Both the position numbers and the translations under genes were made by a program. DNA of 64,000 nucleotides. Origin: Bryobacteraceae bacterium. Lineage in GTDB: Bacteria; Acidobacteriota; Terriglobia; Bryobacterales; Bryobacteraceae. Location of the stretch: contig JAWKHH010000002.1 of the NCBI GenBank assembly GCA_041394945.1, positions 1,434,501 to 1,498,500 on the forward strand, read 5' to 3'. Positions 62,383-64,000 of the stretch are shown here, in pieces. The notes beneath the pieces are model-generated. The model searched no databases and was not told where the DNA came from. It was given only the letters and a program-made list of their open reading frames with translations. The number at the start of each line of letters is the position of its first letter. Position 1 is the first letter of the stretch.

Positions 62383-63189
62383 CTATGCCTGGCTGGTCTC
62401 GGGGCGCACGACTGGCTCCGGGAACCCGCCGGAGCGAAGCACGTCCTGGAGCGCTCGCTGCGTGTCGAAGTAGACCTGCCAGTAGTGGTCGGTGTGGCAG
62501 TAGGGGCGCACCGCGAGCACGTATCCGTAGGCGGCGTAGCTGGCGATCTCGACGTCCGGCGCCGGGTTGCTGAGTACGTTTGGGATCGCCGCTACGCGCT
62601 GCGCGATCTCCGCCATCGCCTGCTTCGGCTCCACGGCGTGGGCCAGCGGTGCCGTGATGTCCACTCGGCGGAAGGGGTTCGCGGAGAAGTTCTGCAGATT
62701 GTCGGAGAAGATCTTGTTGTTCCCGACGTAGGTCCGGACGTTGTCCGGGGTGTTGATCGTAGTCACGAACAACCCGATCTCTTCGACGGTCCCCGTGATT
62801 CCGCCGGCCGAAATGAAGTCTCCCGTTTTGAACGGCCGCAGGATCACTAGGAACGCGCCGGCCGCGAAGTTGGCCAGCAGGCCGCTCCACGCCGCGCCGA
62901 TGGCGAGTCCCGCGCCGGCCAGAAGCGCCGCGAACGAGGTCGTCTCCACGCCCAGCATCCCGAGGATCCCCAGCACCAGCATGACTGTCAAAACCACCGA
63001 AAGCGTATTGCTTGCGTAGCGGACGATCGTGCCGTCGATCTTCTGCTGTGTCAGCGCCCTCGAGAGCAGTCCGATGGCGAACTTGATCAGCCACCGGCCG
63101 ATGATCCAGACGGCCAACGCCCCGAGCAGAGACCAGCCGAATTTCATCGCCGTTTCAGTCAGTGTTTGAATCGTTGCTTGTATATCCAT
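62383..63189 (-). CDS. MscS-type small mechanosensitive channel
   Basis: 268 aa from ATG at 63189 (MDIQATIQTL); longer upstream frames are rejected as they run over the EF-G leader. Three membrane helices, then the pore helix GAGLAIGAAWSGLLANFAAG with the Gly/Ala packing of MscS, the beta domain FKTGDFISAGGITGTVEEIG and the carboxy vestibule end (VRPYCHTDHYWQVYFDTQRALQDVL). It relieves osmotic downshock. The gene diverges from the EF-G-like gene. Confidence 0.93.
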   Translation of the reverse strand: MDIQATIQTLTETAMKFGWSLLGALAVWIIGRWLIKFAIGLLSRALTQQKIDGTIVRYASNTLSVVLTVMLVLGILGMLGVETTSFAALLAGAGLAIGAAWSGLLANFAAGAFLVILRPFKTGDFISAGGITGTVEEIGLFVTTINTPDNVRTYVGNNKIFSDNLQNFSANPFRRVDITAPLAHAVEPKQAMAEIAQRVAAIPNVLSNPAPDVEIASYAAYGYVLAVRPYCHTDHYWQVYFDTQRALQDVLRSGGFPEPVVRPETSQA

Positions 63190-63306
63190 CTTGTGGGAGG
63201 TCCTTTTCTTGGTTTGGTTTTGTCGAAGTATACACCGCGGTATCCGGTTCGCCAAATGAATTCTCAGTGGCTCACCCCTCTGTGGTAACATCGCCTTCGT
63301 TACGGA

Positions 63307-63329
63307 GCGGTTTCGATCCGTCGAACCGC
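63307..63329 (+). promoter_or_regulatory. leader hairpin before the EF-G-like gene
   Basis: GCGGTTTCGA (63307-63316) pairs with TCGAACCGC (63321-63329) with one bulged T, closing a four-base loop TCCG. It ends 15 bases before the ribosome site and may control translation or be incidental. Confidence 0.35.
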
Positions 63330-63344
63330 CACGAGAAACCGTGT

Positions 63345-63352
63345 AAAGGAGG
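63345..63352 (+). promoter_or_regulatory. strong ribosome site deciding a TTG start
   Basis: AAAGGAGG at 63345-63352 sits eight bases before TTG at 63361. It fixes the EF-G-like start there; there is no in-frame ATG close by. Confidence 0.8.
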
Positions 63353-63360
63353 CAATCGCC

Positions 63361-64000
63361 TTGAAAGTCTACGACGGCGGCGACATCCGCAATGTCGCGT
63401 TGATTGGACATCTGAACTCGGGCAAGACCTCGCTTGCGTCCGCGCTCGCCTTCACCACCGGGATCGGCAACCGGCTCGGCTTGGTCGACGAAGGCAATGC
63501 GATCACGGACTTTGACGAAGAGGAAGTGGCCCGGAAGATTTCAATCGCGAGCGGGGTAGTCGCTGTCGAGTTCGGCAAGTCGAAGATCAACCTCATTGAC
63601 ACGCCTGGATTCAACATCTTCACCGGCGAGGTGAAGCAGTCCCTCGTTGCCGCCGACGCTGCCATCGCCGTAGTCGACGGCGTCTCCGGCGTCGAAGTCC
63701 AAACCGAAAAGACCTGGGCGATCGCCGCCGACTTCAAACTCGCCCGCGCCTGCGTCGTCAACAAACTCGACCGGGAACGCGCCGACTTCGCTCGCGCCGT
63801 CGAGTCCATCCAGGAAGCCTTCGGCCGAGGCGCCGTCGCCATCCAACTCCCCATTGGTTCCGAGCGCGACTTCCACGGCATCGTCGACCTCGTCGAAATG
63901 AAGGCATTCCTCTATGATGCCGGTGGAAGCGGCAAAGGCAAGGAAACCACCATCCCCGCCAACCTCGCCGAGGCCGCCAAGGAAGCGCATGAAGCACTCG
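63361..64000 (+). CDS. elongation factor G-like GTPase (EF-G paralogue), 5' part
   Basis: 213 codons are present and the gene runs off the window end. TTG start behind AAAGGAGG. G1 is GHLNSGKT (residues 16-23) where canonical EF-G has AHIDAGKT; G3 is DTPG (80-83) and G4 is NKLD (134-137) in NKLDRERADF. FDEEEVARKISI gives the switch-I threonine region a Ser instead of Thr. The GHxxSGKT and NKLDRERADF pattern is that of the EF-G2 group found beside a canonical fusA in many bacteria, not the main elongation factor. Its role there is unsettled. Confidence 0.85.
   Translation, partial: MKVYDGGDIRNVALIGHLNSGKTSLASALAFTTGIGNRLGLVDEGNAITDFDEEEVARKISIASGVVAVEFGKSKINLIDTPGFNIFTGEVKQSLVAADAAIAVVDGVSGVEVQTEKTWAIAADFKLARACVVNKLDRERADFARAVESIQEAFGRGAVAIQLPIGSERDFHGIVDLVEMKAFLYDAGGSGKGKETTIPANLAEAAKEAHEAL

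Noticed and set aside
1..64000. tRNA, rRNA, transposase, integrase and phage genes
   Set aside because: I searched intergenic gaps and found no cloverleaf, rRNA signature or recombinase motif. Gaps are too short for most such elements.

Overview
The window is GC-rich bacterial chromosomal DNA, densely packed with protein genes. It carries an Oar-like TonB receptor with a carboxypeptidase-regulatory N-terminus, a DUF1549/DUF1553 protein in an operon with a WD40/cytochrome protein, several sulfatases, DUF1080 proteins and secreted amidohydrolases, and many GTG/TTG starts with 1-4 base stop/start overlaps. This mix suggests an Acidobacteriota of the Solibacter/Bryobacter type; that is inference from gene content, not from a marker gene. 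I see no rRNA, tRNA, CRISPR array, insertion sequence or phage gene, and no gene-free stretch above about 240 bases.

Layout. 1-7.6 kb: FAD reductase, hemL and a D-aminoacylase-like amidohydrolase in one overlapping run; convergent to them an unknown protein behind a membrane-anchored YtcJ-like amidohydrolase; then a MauE/DoxX-thioredoxin fusion. 7.7-16.8 kb: M48 protease; a forward run of class V aminotransferase, sugar isomerase, M14 peptidase, CorA-like protein, NfeD-like protein and flotillin. 16.8-25.7 kb, all reverse: TonB receptor, a divergent SecA-like ATPase, AtpZ-like, AtpI-like, ATP synthase subunits a and c, a hairpin terminator, a DapA-family aldolase and a cysteine-less AhpD-like protein. 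25.9-29.9 kb: a lectin-like secreted protein, a GATase-like membrane protein, and a divergent ABC ATPase/permease pair. 29.9-35.8 kb: reverse operon of WD40/cytochrome c, PPC-type protein and DUF1549/DUF1553 protein. 35.9-50.3 kb, forward: small membrane protein, LolA-like protein, acyltransferase-like membrane protein, His-rich TonB receptor, a GH31 remnant, parvulin, di-heme cytochrome, secreted propeller-like protein, amidohydrolase, DUF255 thioredoxin protein, tpx, a tiny membrane protein and a secreted formamidase-like protein. 50.3-61.1 kb, mostly reverse: sulfatase, galT, YraN, methyltransferase, class III aminotransferase, a forward cysteine-cluster protein, a DUF1080-sulfatase-MBL operon, and a BlaI/M56 sensor pair with an operator. 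61.2-64 kb: an exported mannonate-dehydratase-like lipoprotein, an MscS channel, and the start of an EF-G paralogue cut by the window end.

How the genes fit together. The secreted hydrolases, sulfatases, DUF1080 proteins and TonB receptors point to scavenging of polysaccharides and other macromolecules. The most unusual items are the SecA-like ATPase translationally coupled to a partial ATP synthase Fo cluster, the GH31 protein that has lost its catalytic barrel, the BlaR1-like receptor whose sensor is a heptad-repeat coil, and the exported mannonate dehydratase. No complete novel defence or mobile system is evident.
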